A DNA stretch of 64,000 bases, taken from positions 152,496 to 216,495 of the forward strand of contig NZ_BDCE01000056.1 in the NCBI RefSeq assembly GCF_001613345.1. The letters run 5' to 3'. The position numbers were made by a program, and so were the translations under genes. Shown in pieces: positions 45,506 to 54,431 of this stretch; the stretch's first letter is position 1, and every line of letters begins with the position of its first letter. The notes under the pieces are model-generated. The model was given only the letters and a program-made list of their open reading frames with translations, was not told the DNA's origin and did no database searches. Source of the stretch: Nocardia uniformis NBRC 13702. Its GTDB lineage: Bacteria > Actinomycetota > Actinomycetes > Mycobacteriales > Mycobacteriaceae.

Positions 45506-47419
45506 TCAGGCCGGATTCAGCATGGCGGCGTGCAGCATGTTCTCCGGCACGCCCATACCGGCTATGAGCGTCGTGGCCTGCGGGCGCAGGCGGTCGACGA
45601 GTTCGTTCACGCCGCGGCGCACCGCTTTCGCCCGCTCCGCCGACATGAAGCGGTGCATGATGTACCAGGCCTGATTCTCCTCGATGGTGGTGTAGACGTA
45701 CAGGTCGCACACCCGGTCGGCCAATTCGCGGGCCTCGGGATCCTCGATCGCGGCGATACCTTCGATGAAGGCCTCCAGCACGAGGCGGTCGATATGGGCG
45801 GTACCCGCCATCAGAATGTGGTCCTGGGCGTTGTTGAACGCCTCGAACGGACCGGTTTCCTTGGCGCGGGCCTGGAGTCGATGTCCGGCGGTGCGGACCA
45901 GGTAGTCCTCCCGGTCGGCGAACAGGGCCAACTGGACATCGCGACGGGACAGGTCGGCGTCGTCGACGGTCTCGTCGGAGCGATCTCGCAGGCGTTGGAT
46001 CAGCTGACGCACCCCGGAGTGTTCGCGGACCCGGTCGCGAGCCATGGTGGCGGCGAAGCGAACCCAGCCGAGCGCGTCGAGGTCACGGACCTCATCGGAG
46101 TAGGCGGTGAGCAGTTCCTTCGCCACCAGCTGGGTCAGCACGACATTGTCACCTTCGAAGGTGGTGAAGACGTCGGTGTCGGCTTTCAGCGTGACGAGGC
46201 GGTTTTCGGTGAGGTAGCCCGCGCCGCCGCAGGCCTCACGGCATTCCTGAATGGCGCGGGTGGCGTGGCGGGTCTGCGCGACCTTGAATCCGGCGGCGCG
46301 CTTTTCGAGCGCACGCTGCGCACTCGGGTCCTGATCTTGGCCGGTCTGCACCAGGTGCATACGGCGGACGAGATCGTTCTGCGCGAAGGCCAGGGCGTAG
46401 GACCGCGCCACCAGCGGCAGCAGTCGGCGCTGATGGCTGCGGTAGTCGAGCAGCACGGTCTCTTCGCCGGTATCGGGATCGGCGAACTGACGGCGCTGTT
46501 CGGCGTAGCGGACCGCGATGCTCAGGGCGACCCGGGCACCCGCCGCCGCGGCTCCCCCGACGCTCACGCGACCGCGCACCAGGGTGCCCAGGGTGGTGAA
46601 GAATCGGCGGCTCGGATTCTCGATCTCGGAGCTGTAGGTGCCGTCGGGGTCCACATCGGCATAGCGGTTCAGCAGATTCTCGCGCGGAATGCGTACCTGG
46701 TCGAATACAATTCGCCCATTGTCGACGCCGGGGAGGCCACCCTTGAGCCCGTCATCGGAGGTGGTGACGCCCGGCAGGTCATTGCCCTGCTCGTCGCGAA
46801 TGGGCACCAGGAAACAATGCACGCCGCGACCTTCACCGCCGGTGATCAGCTGCGCGAAAACCGCTGCCATGCGGGCATGTTCGGCCGCGCCGCCGATGTA
46901 GTCCTTCCGCGCCGACGGGGTCGGGCTGTGCACCACGAATTCCTGGGTCGCCGGATCGTAGGTGGCGGTGGTTTCGAGATTGGCCACATCGCTGCCGTGA
47001 CCGGTTTCGGTCATGGCGAAGCAGCCGAGCAGGTCGAGGGTTATCAGCTGTTCGATATACGGGGTGTGGCGTTCGGTGCCGAGGTTTTCCACCGCGCCGC
47101 CGAAAAGTCCCCACTGCACACCGCATTTCACCCACAGCGAGAGATCGGTGTAGGCCAGCATCTCCAGTGCCGTGACGGCCGCACCGGGGTCGTTCCCACC
47201 GCCGTGGCCGAGCTTGAAGCCCTTTTCGGCCCAGCCGAAGGTCGAGACGAGGTGCATCTGATCCAGGACGCGGGCTCGTGCCGCCTTGTAATCGAGGTAG
47301 GGGTCGCCGTAGAGGCGTTCGTCGTCGAGATGTTCGCGCGCCTTTTCCCGGACCTCCCGCCAGGGGCCGTCCAGGGCCGCACGTAGTTCGTCCGCAATAC
47401 GGTCCGCATCGGTCGCCAT
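45506..47419 (-). CDS. Acyl-CoA dehydrogenase/oxidase of the long (ACOX-like) type
   Basis: A 637-residue flavoenzyme of the acyl-CoA oxidase branch. Motifs: FAMTETGHGSDVANLETTAT (FAD/substrate loop), RVSVGGAAAAGARVALSIAVRYA, CGGAGYLTENRLVTL and TFEGDNVVL with the catalytic Glu. It would desaturate long or branched acyl-CoA and may use oxygen or an electron-transfer flavoprotein. ATG 47419 was chosen because homology starts there; the open frame extends to 47872 over the divergent ThrE gene. It is 36 bases from that gene, head to head. Confidence 0.93.
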   Translation of the reverse strand: MATDADRIADELRAALDGPWREVREKAREHLDDERLYGDPYLDYKAARARVLDQMHLVSTFGWAEKGFKLGHGGGNDPGAAVTALEMLAYTDLSLWVKCGVQWGLFGGAVENLGTERHTPYIEQLITLDLLGCFAMTETGHGSDVANLETTATYDPATQEFVVHSPTPSARKDYIGGAAEHARMAAVFAQLITGGEGRGVHCFLVPIRDEQGNDLPGVTTSDDGLKGGLPGVDNGRIVFDQVRIPRENLLNRYADVDPDGTYSSEIENPSRRFFTTLGTLVRGRVSVGGAAAAGARVALSIAVRYAEQRRQFADPDTGEETVLLDYRSHQRRLLPLVARSYALAFAQNDLVRRMHLVQTGQDQDPSAQRALEKRAAGFKVAQTRHATRAIQECREACGGAGYLTENRLVTLKADTDVFTTFEGDNVVLTQLVAKELLTAYSDEVRDLDALGWVRFAATMARDRVREHSGVRQLIQRLRDRSDETVDDADLSRRDVQLALFADREDYLVRTAGHRLQARAKETGPFEAFNNAQDHILMAGTAHIDRLVLEAFIEGIAAIEDPEARELADRVCDLYVYTTIEENQAWYIMHRFMSAERAKAVRRGVNELVDRLRPQATTLIAGMGVPENMLHAAMLNPA

Positions 47420-47455
47420 GATCGCCACCCTACCGGCGGGGTTACGCTCGAATGG

Positions 47456-48982
47456 ATGACTTACCGCACCCGTGTACCTTTTTCCGATGTGAGCAACGAT
47501 TCGGCAACCGGAGCTGCGGGTCAGCCTACGGGTATGCGCGGTTGGCGGCGCTGGCTGCCCGATGTCGCGGGACTGTTGACCGCCGATCGGCTCGCCACCG
47601 TCGACGCGGTCACCGAGGCCCCCTCTCCGCTGCAGCCGATCGACCTGACCGACGATGCCAGCGTCACCGAGGTACTCGACCTGGCCGAACGCGTGGGCGA
47701 GGTGGTTCTCGCCGCCGGTACGTCGGTGATCGATACCACCATCCAGATCCAGTTCATCGCCTCCACCTATGGCCTGGACAAGACCGATATCGACGTCACC
47801 TACAACGCCATCCGTATCTCCGCCGATCGTGGGCCGAAGCTGCCGCCCGCCAGCACCATGCGCGTGGTGCACTACCGGTCGCTGGACTTCACCCGACTAG
47901 CCGCCGTCGACCGGCTAACTCGCCGCATCCGCCGGGAGATGGTGCCGCCCGAGGAAGCGCTGGCCGCGCTCGACGAAATCACTTCGGCCCCGCACCCCTA
48001 TAAACGGTGGGTGGCCACGGCCGGTTGGGCACTCATGGCGGCGAGTATCGCGCTGCTCCTCGGCGGCGGCTGGCTGGTGGCGCTGCTGAGTTTCGCGACC
48101 ACGGCCGCGATCGACCGCACCAACCGCATCCTCAACGGCCGCGGCCTGCCCTTCTTCTTCCAACATATGACGGGCGGTTTCATCGCGGCCATCCCCGCCG
48201 TGCTGATGTCCACCTTCGCGGGGCATCTGAGTATCGACCCGTCGCTCATCATCGCGGCCGGAATCGCCGTGCTGCTCGCCGGATTACAGCTCGTCGGCGC
48301 GGTCGAGGACGCCATTACCGGCGCACCCATCACCGCATCCGCCCGCATCCTCGAAGTCCTCATGATGACCTGCGGCATTATCGCGGGAATCGTGCTGGCA
48401 CTGCGTATGTCCGTACTCCTCGGCGCGACCGTCCCCGCCATCGATATGGCCCTCAACCGTGACCTCACCGACTGGCCGCTGAAAGTTCTGGCCGGTGCCG
48501 TGGCATCGCTGGCCTTCGCCCTCGCCTGCTACGCCGAACGCCGCGCCCTGACCGCCGCCGCGGTCAGCGGGGGCGCCGCCACCATCTTCTTTCTGCTGGT
48601 CCAGGAAACAGGTTTCGGCCCGGTCGTCTCCTCCGGTGCGGCCGCCATCGTCGTAGGTCTCGCGGGTGGTCTGATGGCCCGCCGCTCCCTGACCCCGCCC
48701 CTGGTCATCGCGGTAGCCGGTATCACTCCCCTGCTCCCGGGCCTCAAGGTCTACCGAGGTCTCAACGCCATCCTCAACGACCAACAGCTCCTGGGCCTCA
48801 ACCAACTCTTCAGCGCCTTCGCCGTAGGCGGCGCCCTGGCCGCCGGCGTAACGCTCGGCGAATGGTTCGCCCGCTCCCTGCGCCAACCCCGAATCCTGCA
48901 GCGCTTCGGCACAATTCGCCGCCCCCGCATCCGCAAGGTCACCCGTAAACAGCCTCCGGCGGGCCAGTCACCACGGCGATGA
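47456..48982 (+). CDS. thrE: Threonine/serine exporter ThrE family membrane protein
   Basis: A 508-residue exporter. The cytoplasmic N-terminal DUF1212 domain (~70-190, LAERVGEVVLAAGTSVIDTT) is followed by about ten membrane segments, including the C-terminal DUF3815 half. It exports L-threonine and L-serine. ATG 47456 and the GTG at 47489 are both possible starts. A short hairpin terminator follows the stop. Confidence 0.9.
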   Translation: MTYRTRVPFSDVSNDSATGAAGQPTGMRGWRRWLPDVAGLLTADRLATVDAVTEAPSPLQPIDLTDDASVTEVLDLAERVGEVVLAAGTSVIDTTIQIQFIASTYGLDKTDIDVTYNAIRISADRGPKLPPASTMRVVHYRSLDFTRLAAVDRLTRRIRREMVPPEEALAALDEITSAPHPYKRWVATAGWALMAASIALLLGGGWLVALLSFATTAAIDRTNRILNGRGLPFFFQHMTGGFIAAIPAVLMSTFAGHLSIDPSLIIAAGIAVLLAGLQLVGAVEDAITGAPITASARILEVLMMTCGIIAGIVLALRMSVLLGATVPAIDMALNRDLTDWPLKVLAGAVASLAFALACYAERRALTAAAVSGGAATIFFLLVQETGFGPVVSSGAAAIVVGLAGGLMARRSLTPPLVIAVAGITPLLPGLKVYRGLNAILNDQQLLGLNQLFSAFAVGGALAAGVTLGEWFARSLRQPRILQRFGTIRRPRIRKVTRKQPPAGQSPRR

Positions 48983-48988
48983 GGGGTA

Positions 48989-49014
48989 GGTCGAGCTGGA
49001 TGGGTCGCTCGACC
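48989..49014 (+). terminator. Hairpin terminator after thrE
   Basis: GGTCGAGC and GCTCGACC pair perfectly over a ten-base loop, seven bases beyond the stop. Confidence 0.65.
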
Positions 49015-49101
49015 GGCCGCCCGCGCTGAGCCGAAACGTCAACGGGTGGGCGAGAATCCGGGAAGGCACCGGGCCGATGGCTCGGCGACGCCCGGATCGG
49101 A

Positions 49102-49287
49102 TCAGGCGATGGTGTAATCGACCCCCGCGGGGACCAGGTGTTTGGCCTCGACGAGGCGGGCTTTGGCCTGACGCTTGACGGGGCAGGCGGCGATCGGGCA
49201 GTCGATATGTGCTTGCATGATCGCGTGGGCGTAGCCGACGGTCATGACGGAGAGCGGAAGATGGTTGGTCGGCGGGAGGCCGTACAT
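49102..49287 (-). CDS. Small protein with two Cys, unknown function
   Basis: A 61-residue protein ending DYTIA, with a paired-Cys segment DCPIAACPVKRQAKARLVEA. ATG 49287 has GGAAGGA upstream, which supports translation. It is divergent from the XRE regulator gene. Small proteins of this kind are often beside XRE/DUF397 pairs in actinomycetes. I do not recognise a family. Confidence 0.6.
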   Translation of the reverse strand: MYGLPPTNHLPLSVMTVGYAHAIMQAHIDCPIAACPVKRQAKARLVEAKHLVPAGVDYTIA

Positions 49288-49460
49288 CGGTTGGGTTCCT
49301 TCCCTTGGGGATTGGTGTGGGATCCCGGGCACACCATCAGTAGACATCCGGGGGTTGCCTGTTGGAAGATTTCAGTGAGCTACTGACGGGAGACTTGCCC
49401 GGTCTTCCAATCTCGGTGCGAAAACAATTCCAAAATCCAGCACCGTCATGAGGTGAGCTA

Positions 49461-50363
49461 ATGACCGAAGGTGGTTCCGGCTCAACTGTTCCGCGCAGAA
49501 TGCTGGGTCGACAGCTACGTCAGCTCCGAGAGGCCGCGGGGGTATCGGTGGCCGAAGGCTGTCGCGCCATTGAGGTTTCGGCGCAGACCATGTGGCGGCT
49601 CGAGGGTGGGCAGTCGGTCAAGTTGAAGGATATCTATATTCGAGCGCTGTGCGCCCTCTACGGTGCTTCGGACGATGACACGGCGGCGTTACTCGGATTG
49701 GTAGCCGAGACCAAGCGGTCTGGCTGGTGGCACTCGTACGGAGCCATGGTGCCAGCGCATTTCGACCTGTACATGGGTCTCGAGGAAGCCGCGAAACGGA
49801 TAACCAGCTTCCAGTGCAACCTCTTACCGGGCCTGGTCCAGACCGCCGATTATCGCCGCGCGATGGTGTGGACGGTGCATCCGCAGATGACCACGGCCGA
49901 GGTGGAACGGCGGGTCGAGTTGATGGTCAAACGCCAGCACCGGCTCGCCGACAGCGAATTCGCGTTGAATGTCCTGCTGTCGGAGGCGGCCCTGCACCAT
50001 CACGTCGGCGGTCCGGCGGTTATGGCCGAGCAACTCGCGCACCTCATGGGAATCAGCAGGCGTCAGAACGCATCGGTTCGGGTAATCCCTCGAAGTGTGG
50101 GCAGTTGGGCCGGGCTACAGGTCGGCCACTTCGTCCTCCTCGAGTTCCCACTACACCGGGAGACCAAATGGACCGAACCTCCGGTCGTCTACGTGGAGGG
50201 ATACACCGGAGCCCTATATCTCGATCGCGACAACGAGATTCAGCAGTACAGGGCAGCTATTGCAGAGATAACCCGGGTCGCGTTGGATGAGAGCGATACC
50301 AGAGATCTGGTGACCGAGATAGCAAGGGAGATGCGGCGTGAGCAACGACCTGTTCGGAGCTAG
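49461..50363 (+). CDS. XRE-family regulator with DUF5753 domain
   Basis: A 300-residue protein: helix-turn-helix at ~13-70 (LGRQLRQLREAAGVSVAEGC, QTMWRLEGGQSVKLKD) then DUF5753 (~90-285; ITSFQCNLLPGLVQTADYRR, VRVIPRSVGSWAGLQVGHF, YVEGYTGALYLD). These proteins are always paired with a DUF397 gene, as here, and control secretion, development or self-toxicity. ATG 49461; the stop overlaps the next gene by 26 bases. Confidence 0.93.
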   Translation: MTEGGSGSTVPRRMLGRQLRQLREAAGVSVAEGCRAIEVSAQTMWRLEGGQSVKLKDIYIRALCALYGASDDDTAALLGLVAETKRSGWWHSYGAMVPAHFDLYMGLEEAAKRITSFQCNLLPGLVQTADYRRAMVWTVHPQMTTAEVERRVELMVKRQHRLADSEFALNVLLSEAALHHHVGGPAVMAEQLAHLMGISRRQNASVRVIPRSVGSWAGLQVGHFVLLEFPLHRETKWTEPPVVYVEGYTGALYLDRDNEIQQYRAAIAEITRVALDESDTRDLVTEIAREMRREQRPVRS

Positions 50364-50544
50364 CTGGTTCAAAAGTAGGCGGTCAGCGAATCAAGATGCG
50401 TGCGTGGAAGCCGCGCACCTGACGGGAAGCACTGTCGGCGTGCGGGATTCGAAAGATCCGACCGGTCCGGCCCTGATTTTCGGGCCCGGCGAATGGGACG
50501 ACTTCGTCGCGGGTGTGCGCTCGGGGAAGTTCGACCTGCGGTAG
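50338..50544 (+). CDS. DUF397 protein, partner of the XRE/DUF5753 regulator
   Basis: A 68-residue DUF397 protein (ASWFKSRRSANQDACVEAAH, VGVRDSKDPTGPALIFGPGE, WDDFVAGVRSG). GTG 50338 lies inside the regulator gene. The pair acts like a toxin-antitoxin or switch unit in Streptomyces; the small protein's target is unknown. Confidence 0.92.
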   Translation: MSNDLFGASWFKSRRSANQDACVEAAHLTGSTVGVRDSKDPTGPALIFGPGEWDDFVAGVRSGKFDLR

Positions 50545-50558
50545 CCGCGGCGACCGAC

Positions 50559-51287
50559 TCAGGACTCGGCAAGTCCGATACTGCGACCGATATCGATCAG
50601 TGTGGTGTCGAACAGCACATCCGGATGTGCCACCGCGATCGGGTAGTTGCCGAATGCCTCCAGTGTCACGTGTCCGTACAGCCGCGCCCAGAATTGAATC
50701 ATCACGTAACTCACACCGAGGTTCAGCTTCTCGGCCGGGAACTTCTGGCCGGATTCGGCGAGTACCGCAAGCAGATCCGTCTGGAAGCGGATGAGGTCGT
50801 CGCGCAGCTCGGGCGGAATCGCCTCGACCGGCGGGGTGACCACGTCGTAGTCGGCGAGCAGGCGGCCAGCGGCCTCCAGGAACAACCGCCCGACCGGTTC
50901 GCCGAATTGCCGCATGGCACTGGAGCCGCTGGCCGCTGCGGGCGAGGCGAAGACCAGCGTGAATTCCTGCGGGTGATGCAGCGCCCACCGCCGAAAACCG
51001 CGGCATACCTCGAAGAACCGGATCATGGCGTCATCGGGCTGGCCCTCCAGGGCCTTCGATATATCCAGCGCCAGATCGGCGCACACATCCAGGCGAACAG
51101 CGGCGACCAGATCGTCGCGGCTTTCGTAATACCGGTACAGCGCGGGAGCCGTAATCCCCAACTCCCGCGCGATGGCCCGCAGCGTTACCGCGTCGGGCCC
51201 CATCTCGACCAGCAGTGATCGCGCGACGCGCCGGATATCGGCATCGCTCACCGCTGGCACCCGGCCGCGTCGGCGCGTATCACTCAT
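50559..51287 (-). CDS. TetR-family regulator
   Basis: A 242-residue TetR protein. The DNA-binding domain is at ~14-60 (SDADIRRVARSLLVEMGPDA, LGITAPALYRYYESRDDLV). The C-terminal ligand region has the FRRWALHHPQEFTLVF pattern of the WHG/TetR_C_13 type. ATG 51287. It follows the P450 gene by 124 bases on the same strand and may control it or a neighbour; no clear operator was found beside it. Confidence 0.9.
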   Translation of the reverse strand: MSDTRRRGRVPAVSDADIRRVARSLLVEMGPDAVTLRAIARELGITAPALYRYYESRDDLVAAVRLDVCADLALDISKALEGQPDDAMIRFFEVCRGFRRWALHHPQEFTLVFASPAAASGSSAMRQFGEPVGRLFLEAAGRLLADYDVVTPPVEAIPPELRDDLIRFQTDLLAVLAESGQKFPAEKLNLGVSYVMIQFWARLYGHVTLEAFGNYPIAVAHPDVLFDTTLIDIGRSIGLAES

Positions 51288-51411
51288 AGTCGTCTCCGTG
51301 TCGAATGTGCTGGGTCCCGCGTAGTGACGCGAGCTAGCTTCACGCTGCAGACATGCCGAATGAGCGGGGCCCTACGTGGTTACGCAGACTGCCGCCTCCG
51401 GGCCTGACCAC

Positions 51412-52638
51412 TCATTCGTACGCGACCTGCCAGCTCTTGATGCCGTTGAGCCACCCCGAGCGCAGGCGCGTCGGCTCGGAGATCTGGCGCAGGTTCGGCA
51501 TCACGTCCGCGATCGCATTGAACATGAGGTCGATTTCCAGGCGCGCCAGGTTGGCCCCTACACAGTAGTGCGTTCCGGTGCCACCGAAGCCCACATGTGG
51601 GTTGTTCTTGCGGAGCACGTCGAACTGGAACGGGTTCTCGAAGTGATCTTCGTCGAAGTTGGCGGCGGAGTAGAACATTCCGACGCGCTGGCCCTTCTTG
51701 ATCTCCACACCACTGAGCACGGTGTCCTCCAGGGCGGTGCGCTGGAACGAGATAACCGGCGTGGCCCAGCGGACGATCTCGTCGGGAGCGGTGCGCGGAC
51801 GCTGCTCCTTGTAGATCTCCCACTGATCCGGGTGGTCTACGAACGCCTTCATACCGTGGGTGATGGCATTGCGGGTGGTCTCATTGCCCGCGACGGCGAG
51901 CAGAATGACGAACCAGGCGAATTCGTCCGACGCCAGACCCTCACCATTGATATCGGCATTGAGCAAGGTCGTGGCGATATCGTCCATGGGGCACTTGCGC
52001 TTCTCCTCGGCGAGGTTCCACGCGTAGCCCATGACCTCGGCGGTGGCCATCTTGTGGTCACCTTCGAAATCCGGATCGTCGTAGGAGATCATCTGGTTGG
52101 TCCAGTTGAAGATCTTGCCGCGGTCCTCCTGCGGTACGCCGATGAGCTCGGCGATCGCCTGGAGCGGCAACTCACAGGCAATCTGCTCGACGAAGTCGCC
52201 GCCGCCACTCTTCTTGGCCTCGTGCACGATTCGCTCGGCGCGCTCGCGCAGCGCATTGCGCAGCGACTCCACGGCGCGGGGCGTGAAACCCTTGGAGATG
52301 GTGCGGCGCAGCTTGGTGTGCCGCGGGGGGTCCTGGTTCAGCAGCAGGTGGCGCTGGATCTCGATCTCATCGCGGGTGATATCGGCGTTGAAGCGGATAA
52401 CCGCGGTGTTCTCCTCCGAGGAGTAGATCTCGGAGTGCTTCGAGATCTCCTTGACGTCATCGAGTTTGGTGACCACCCAGTAACCACCGGTGTCGAATCC
52501 GCTGACGCCATCGGCTTGCGGATTCCAGAAGATGGGGGCGGTGCGGCGGAGCTCAGCGAACTCCTCCACGGGCAGACGCTTGGCGAACAGCTCCGGATCG
52601 GTGAAATCGAACCCGGTGGGAATGGACGGCGCGGACAC
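51412..52638 (-). CDS. cyp125: Cytochrome P450, CYP125-type (steroid 26-hydroxylase)
   Basis: A 408-residue P450 close to M. tuberculosis CYP125A1. Shared stretches include GFDFTDPELFAKRLPVEEFA, AVAGNETTRNAITHGM (I helix), ATPVISFQRTA and the haem loop GFGGTGTHYCVGANLAR with the Cys ligand. CYP125 oxidises the C26 methyl of cholesterol or cholest-4-en-3-one to start side-chain breakdown. GTG 52638 has AGGAGG upstream. A KstR-like box lies 12 bases before the start. Confidence 0.93.
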   Translation of the reverse strand: MSAPSIPTGFDFTDPELFAKRLPVEEFAELRRTAPIFWNPQADGVSGFDTGGYWVVTKLDDVKEISKHSEIYSSEENTAVIRFNADITRDEIEIQRHLLLNQDPPRHTKLRRTISKGFTPRAVESLRNALRERAERIVHEAKKSGGGDFVEQIACELPLQAIAELIGVPQEDRGKIFNWTNQMISYDDPDFEGDHKMATAEVMGYAWNLAEEKRKCPMDDIATTLLNADINGEGLASDEFAWFVILLAVAGNETTRNAITHGMKAFVDHPDQWEIYKEQRPRTAPDEIVRWATPVISFQRTALEDTVLSGVEIKKGQRVGMFYSAANFDEDHFENPFQFDVLRKNNPHVGFGGTGTHYCVGANLARLEIDLMFNAIADVMPNLRQISEPTRLRSGWLNGIKSWQVAYE

Positions 52639-52649
52639 GGTACCTCCTT

Positions 52650-52663
52650 TGGAACACGTTCCT
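52650..52663. promoter_or_regulatory. KstR-like operator upstream of the CYP125-type gene
   Basis: TGGAACACGTTCCT matches the published KstR consensus TnnAACnnGTTnnA at all fixed positions but the last. It overlaps the probable promoter, so the gene is likely repressed by KstR until a 3-oxosteroid CoA ester is present. Confidence 0.75.
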
Positions 52664-52925
52664 AGGAGTGAACCACACCACACCCGGTTTTGTGAACACC
52701 TATTAGTAAATCCCGTTCACTTGATGTGTCCCCGGCCGCCGAGCTACGCACGGCACCGACATACCGGACCAGCGAAACCCATTGGCGTCCAAACCATTCG
52801 GTCTGAAGATCGAAACGGTAATGCCCACCGCCCGGATACCGAAACCAGTAGTATTCAGCTCGGACGTCCGGTCGGAGGGACAGCTACCGAGGCTAGTGCG
52901 TGTGCGTCATGATGGAGCTCCTTCA

Positions 52926-54431
52926 ATGGCCTTACAGACCAATCAGGATCCGCCTCTCGATCTGCCCCCTCGCCGTACCCTGTACCAGAAGTCCGAAAAG
53001 GGCCGCTGGCAGGCGGAATACGTACGGCGACTACGCATTACCGACGCCCTCGTCGTCTGCGGCGCCATCGCGCTGGCACAGCTCATCCGGTTCGGCGGCC
53101 CGAACAATGACGCGCCCCTGGACTGGGCGGGTGACGCGCGCATCGGTTACTCGGTCATCTCGGTACTGTTGGCGCTGACCTGGGTGGGATTCCTCGCCGT
53201 GGGCAATACCTGGTCGCCGACCGCGATCGGCACCGGTCCCGAGGAGTACCGCCGGCTGATCGCGGCGACCATGCGGCTGTTCGGGCTGATCGCGATCGTC
53301 TCACTGCTGCTGCGAATCGAATTCGCCCGCGGCTACCTGGCCGTCGCCTTCCCGGTCGGGGTGGCGGGGCTCATTCTGAACAGGCTGTACTGGCGCAAGT
53401 TCGCGGCCCGGCGGCGGGCGTCCGGGCGGTATCTCACCTCGGTCCTGGTCGTCGGCCGTCGCGATTCGGCGCGCGAGATCATGCGCTGTTTCGACCGCGA
53501 TCCCGGCGTCGGGTACTGCGTCGTCGGCGTCTACACCCCCGGTGGCGGCGATCCGATCGAGGCCGAGACCGATGAGTCCGACCTGCCGATCGTCGGCGAA
53601 TGGACGTCGGTCCTCGACGCGGTCACCGCGACCGGCGCCGATACCGTCGCGATCGCGGCGACCGAACAACTCGGCACCGCGGGTATCAACGATCTGCTCT
53701 GGAAGCTGGCGCCGCTCGGCGTCGAACTGGTGGTCACCCCCGGTGTCATGGATATCGCCGATCAGCGGCTGTCCATCCGACCGGTCGCCAATCTCCCGCT
53801 CCTGCACATCGAGAAGCCGCAATACGACCGGGCGCGGTCATTCGGACACGCGGTATTCGACTTCGCCTTCGCCGCGGCCGCACTGCTCGCCGTCTCCCCG
53901 GTCATGGTCGCCGCGGCCGTGGCCGTCAAGGCGACCAGTCGTGGTCCGGTCTTCTACCGATCCGAACGAATCGGTCTGCACGGCACACCATTTCGCATGA
54001 TCAAGTTCCGGAGCATGTACGCGGACGCCGATAGGGATCTCGCCGAACTACTGCCGGCGAACGACGGAGCCGGGCCGCTGTTCAAACTGCGCGCGGATCC
54101 GCGCGTGACCCCGGTCGGCCGCATCCTGCGCAAATACAGCCTCGACGAGCTGCCACAGTTCATCAATGTGCTCCGCGGCGATATGAGCGTGGTCGGACCG
54201 CGCCCGCCACTGCGCTGCGAGGTGGAGCGCTACGACGGCAAGGTCAAGCGGCGACTACTGGTCAAGCCGGGTGTCACGGGCCTGTGGCAGGTATCGGGCC
54301 GCTCCGACCTGTCCTGGGACGAATCGGTCCGCCTCGACCTCACCTACGTCGAGAACTGGTCGATGGTGCAGGACCTGCTGATCATCAAGAAGACGATTTC
54401 CGCGGTGGCCCGCAGCGAGGGCGCGTACTAG
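52926..54431 (+). CDS. Exopolysaccharide polyprenyl glycosylphosphotransferase (WbaP-like)
   Basis: A 501-residue initiating sugar-phosphate transferase. The N-terminal half has about four membrane segments and a nucleotide-binding-like domain (VLVVGRRDSAREIMRCFD). The C-terminal bacterial sugar transferase domain holds RSERIGLHGTPFRMIKFRSM, ADPRVTPVGRILRKYSLDEL, PQFINVLRGDMSVVGPRPP and KPGVTGLWQVSGRS. It links the first sugar to the lipid carrier. ATG 52926 after GGAG is preferred to the open frame start at 52782. It overlaps the convergent asnB gene by four bases. Confidence 0.93.
   Translation: MALQTNQDPPLDLPPRRTLYQKSEKGRWQAEYVRRLRITDALVVCGAIALAQLIRFGGPNNDAPLDWAGDARIGYSVISVLLALTWVGFLAVGNTWSPTAIGTGPEEYRRLIAATMRLFGLIAIVSLLLRIEFARGYLAVAFPVGVAGLILNRLYWRKFAARRRASGRYLTSVLVVGRRDSAREIMRCFDRDPGVGYCVVGVYTPGGGDPIEAETDESDLPIVGEWTSVLDAVTATGADTVAIAATEQLGTAGINDLLWKLAPLGVELVVTPGVMDIADQRLSIRPVANLPLLHIEKPQYDRARSFGHAVFDFAFAAAALLAVSPVMVAAAVAVKATSRGPVFYRSERIGLHGTPFRMIKFRSMYADADRDLAELLPANDGAGPLFKLRADPRVTPVGRILRKYSLDELPQFINVLRGDMSVVGPRPPLRCEVERYDGKVKRRLLVKPGVTGLWQVSGRSDLSWDESVRLDLTYVENWSMVQDLLIIKKTISAVARSEGAY

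Noticed and set aside
45530..47386. 618-codon open frame on the plus strand
   Set aside because: Antisense shadow of the ACOX-like gene; no motif.
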